Origin: Eriocheir sinensis
Lineage: Eukaryota; Arthropoda; Malacostraca; Decapoda; Varunidae
Direction: 5' to 3'
NCBI RefSeq assembly: GCF_024679095.1
Contig: NW_026110795.1
Location: forward strand, 475,591-539,590
DNA: 64,000 nt
The position numbers were made by a program, and so were the translations under genes. The notes beneath the pieces were generated by a model. That model saw only the letters and a list, made by a program, of their open reading frames with translations. It had not been told where the DNA came from and searched no databases. Positions 61,597 to 64,000 of this stretch are shown here, piece by piece; the stretch's first letter is position 1, and the number at the start of each line of letters is the position of its first letter.

Positions 61597-63415
61597 GAAG
61601 CAAGGAGAAAGAAAGACGAAGCGTGGCGAAGGTGGAGCAGAACGAAGCGGCAGAATGTTAGGGAACTATATAAGTAAGAAAGAAATGAGTATATTAGAAT
61701 ATGCAGAGAGGAAAGATTGAATTTCGAAAGGGATATAACAGACAAATGTAAAGACCAACCGAAGCTATTTTACAGATCTGTAAACGGGAAACTAGAACAG
61801 CGTGAGGAAATAACAAAATTGAAAGTTAATGGCGAGGTGTATGTGGATGAGTTGGAGATGGCGGAAGAAATGAACAAAAGCTTTCAAGAAGTAGCTATTC
61901 ACAAGAGACAGTGAGTTTGACGTACCAACTGGAATAGGTCCAAGAGGGCCCTGCCTGTGTGACATAGAAATCACAGTGCAGGAGATAACTAGTGAAATGG
62001 AGAATCTAGATGTGAGGAAGTCACAGGGTCCCGACAGTGTTTCCAACTGGGTGCTGAAGGCGTGTAGGAATCAATTGGCGGACAAAATACGCAAAGTTAT
62101 AAAGAGATCATTGGCTGAGGGTGTAGTCCCTCTGGACTGGAAAAAAGCTGACATAGTCCCCATCTACAAGAGCGGAAGAAGAGACGACCAGTTTCCCTTA
62201 CGAGCGTAGTGTCAAAAATATGCGAAAGAACTGTGAAAAGGAAATGGACGAAGCACCTACAGGAAAATGAAATCATCACAAAAAAGACAGTTCGGATTTA
62301 GGAAAGGAAGATCATGCCTGACAAACTTGGTGTGTTTCTATTCAAGGGTGACAGATGTTGTGCAGGAGAGAGATAGATGGGCTGACGCTGTCTACCTGGA
62401 CTTGAAAAAGGCCTTTGACAAGGTGCCGCATAGCAGGTTCATGTGGAAGCTGGAGACGGTGGGTAAATTAGGAGGAGGACTTCTAAAGTGGATGGAGGAC
62501 TTTCTGAAGAACAAGATGATGAGAACAACTATTACAGACAGGAAATCAAGTTGGAAAAATGTCATGAATGGAGTTCCGCAAGGCTCTGTGTTGGCCCCAA
62601 TTATGTTTGCAGTATATGTTAATGATATGACAGAAGGAGTGGACAGCTATATGAGTCTGTTTGCTGATGACGCTAAGATAGTGAGAAGAGTGGAGAAAGA
62701 GGAGGACTGCTTGCTGCTCCAGAGAGACCTGGACACAGTGTGGGGGTGGAGCAGGAAGTGGGAAATGGAATGTAATATCAAAGAGTGAAGTATTATTGAA
62801 TTTGGAAAGAGTGGAATGAGAGTAGAGGGACATTATAAGTTGGGTAAGGATAAGTTAGACAAGAAGACAGAAAAAAAGACCTTGGAGTGATGATCACAGA
62901 AAACTTGTCTCCAGAAAGACGTGAATAAAATATCAGCTGAGACACAACCTGCTGAGGAACATCAGAGCAGCGTTCACCTACCTTGGTGAGGACATGGTAA
63001 GGAAATTAATTGTGACCTTGATACACCCTAGACTAGAATATGCACCAGTGGCTTGGTCGCCATCACTTAAGAAACACGTTAGAGAACTGGAGAGGATACA
63101 GAGAGCGGCAACAAAAATGGCACCTAGTCTGAGCGGCCTGCCTTATGAAGAAAGATTGCTGAGGCTGAACCTCCATACACTGGAAATTAGAAGAGAAAGA
63201 GGAGATTTAATAGCAGTGTATAGGGTGATGAATGGTCAAGAGAAATTGGATAAAGATGACCTCTTGATAAGAGAAGAGAGAAACTTAAGAGGAAATGGAA
63301 AACTATTGAGAAAAGGAATTTGTAGAAGAGACATCAAGAAGAACAGCTTCCCGCAGAGATGTGTTGGGGTCTGGAATGGGCTGGAGAGGGAAGTGGTGCA
63401 GGCTAAGTTGTAGTG
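61595..63415 (+). mobile_element. Family D LINE copy 5, RT half
   Basis: Linker (NFERDITDKCKDQPKLFYRS), then MENLDVRKSQGPDSVSNWVL, WKKADIVPIYKSGRRDD, a frameshift with loss of the LNYRPV block, RQFGFRKGRSCLTNLVCFYS, VYLDLKKAFDKVPHSRF (motif A), MNGVPQGSVLAPIMFAVYVN (motif B), SLFADDAKIVRRVE (motif C), stops at 62788, and HPRLEYAPVAWSPSLKKHVR to WNGLEREVVQAKL (62994-63413). RT catalytic residues are intact but flanking stops inactivate it. The 3-prime tail and AC run are cut off at 63415 by unknown sequence. Confidence 0.9.
62267..62788 (+). CDS. Reverse transcriptase palm, family D copy 5 (partial)
   Basis: About 173 open codons with motifs A, B and C all intact (LDLKKAFDKV, GVPQGSVLAP, LFADDAK). 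It lacks the fingers' NYRPVSL block at its start and ends at TGA 62788 after WEMECNIKE, where relatives continue NANKCHV. Confidence 0.88.
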   Translation: MKSSQKRQFGFRKGRSCLTNLVCFYSRVTDVVQERDRWADAVYLDLKKAFDKVPHSRFMWKLETVGKLGGGLLKWMEDFLKNKMMRTTITDRKSSWKNVMNGVPQGSVLAPIMFAVYVNDMTEGVDSYMSLFADDAKIVRRVEKEEDCLLLQRDLDTVWGWSRKWEMECNIKE

Positions 63416-64000
63416 GATCCGTGGTCCGCCTAACTCACTGTTAGGAACCCAGCATACGCCATACCTTCGATCAGCTCCCAAAAGTAGGACGAATGATACA
63501 ATTCAAGTAGGCCAGGATCCAAATTTATAAAAAATGAAAAAATCTAAATATTAGCTCACAAAGCCTAAATCACAGTCATAACCGCTAGCCCACAGCAGGG
63601 GCCCTGGGCCTCAGTCCAGACACTGACACACCGTTACACCCTGACTGGAAGGCACCTAGCTGTGGGACGGGGGTCCAGAGGGCCGGTTCACTGGCTGGCA
63701 CCGACAAAGGCAGAGCACAATAGCAATCCTGCTACACTTCCAGGACACATGTATATTTACTCAATTATGTGAGTGTGTGGTTTTCTGTCTCCTGTCCTTT
63801 TGTCTCTTGTCTCCCTCCCGCCTCAACCACTAGAGGTTAATCCATGATGAAGCAGGGCACAGCAGGACAGGGCATGGGCAGGGCGGAGTAGCCAGGCACA
63901 GAGGGTAGGCTCACCCGGGGGCACCATATAACACCAGAATTGTCACTATTGTTTTTGGCTTAAGTCAGGCACTGTTAATGGCTAGACTGTCTATGGTATC
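63416..64000. other. Unassigned sequence after LINE copy 5
   Basis: No exon or known repeat is recognised. TGGTGCCCCCGGGTGAG (reverse strand near 63925) resembles a retroviral-type primer-binding site, but no LTR pair or pol gene is present. Confidence 0.3.

Noticed and set aside
63416..64000. LTR retrotransposon with primer-binding site near 63925
   Set aside because: A single primer-site-like word on the minus strand, with no second LTR and no gag/pol coding nearby.

Overview
The window reads as nuclear DNA of an arthropod, most probably a decapod crustacean. It is AT-rich, the one clear host gene has introns with GT/AG borders, and the rest is dense with non-LTR retrotransposons, DNA transposons, tRNA-derived SINEs and AC/AAT microsatellites. 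The species call is inference; the eukaryotic and repeat-rich nature is seen directly. I see no operon, rRNA, CRISPR array or functional tRNA gene.

Host gene (about 3.2-16.2 kb, + strand): seven exons join into the C-terminal two thirds of an ionotropic-receptor-type (IR) ligand-gated channel: end of ligand-binding lobe S1, TM1, re-entrant pore loop, TM2, lobe S2 and TM3, with a stop 35 codons after the start of TM3. Upstream exons are not recognised here. A 0.8 kb segment carrying its TM2/S2 exon is repeated in inverted orientation at 1.9-2.7 kb. The introns hold fold-back elements, a piggyBac-like MITE, Tigger/pogo remains and LINE fragments.

16.2-31.6 kb is a nested pile of mobile DNA. 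A CR1/Jockey-like LINE (family D) is split by another LINE (family C), which is itself split by a TTAA-flanked MITE. A second D copy is cut by a 7.35 kb element with about 460 bp terminal inverted repeats. That element encodes a degenerate protein of a widespread but uncharacterised invertebrate family that I believe has a PIN/FEN-like nuclease core. It was later hit by a PIF/Harbinger element (TTA duplication), a CR1 (TTCA duplication) and a TTAA MITE. It is the most interesting object in the window.

31.6-46 kb is mostly decayed: LINE 3-prime ends, two SINE families, an RTE endonuclease remnant, a possible promoter plus first exon with a CRE palindrome, a fold-back element, a small coiled-coil ORF, a broken HARBI1-like transposase and two tandem-repeat arrays. 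46.2-47.1 kb is an anomalously GC-rich block with a possible P-element/THAP9-like remnant.

47.8-64 kb holds antisense CR1 and D-family LINEs (the latter split by a pogo-like element), a two-part minisatellite (52.3-53.7 kb), an internally deleted hAT element keeping only its BED finger, an unidentified possible exon, an almost intact C-family LINE (57.5-60.6 kb), and several D-family 3-prime ends that run directly into AC microsatellites.
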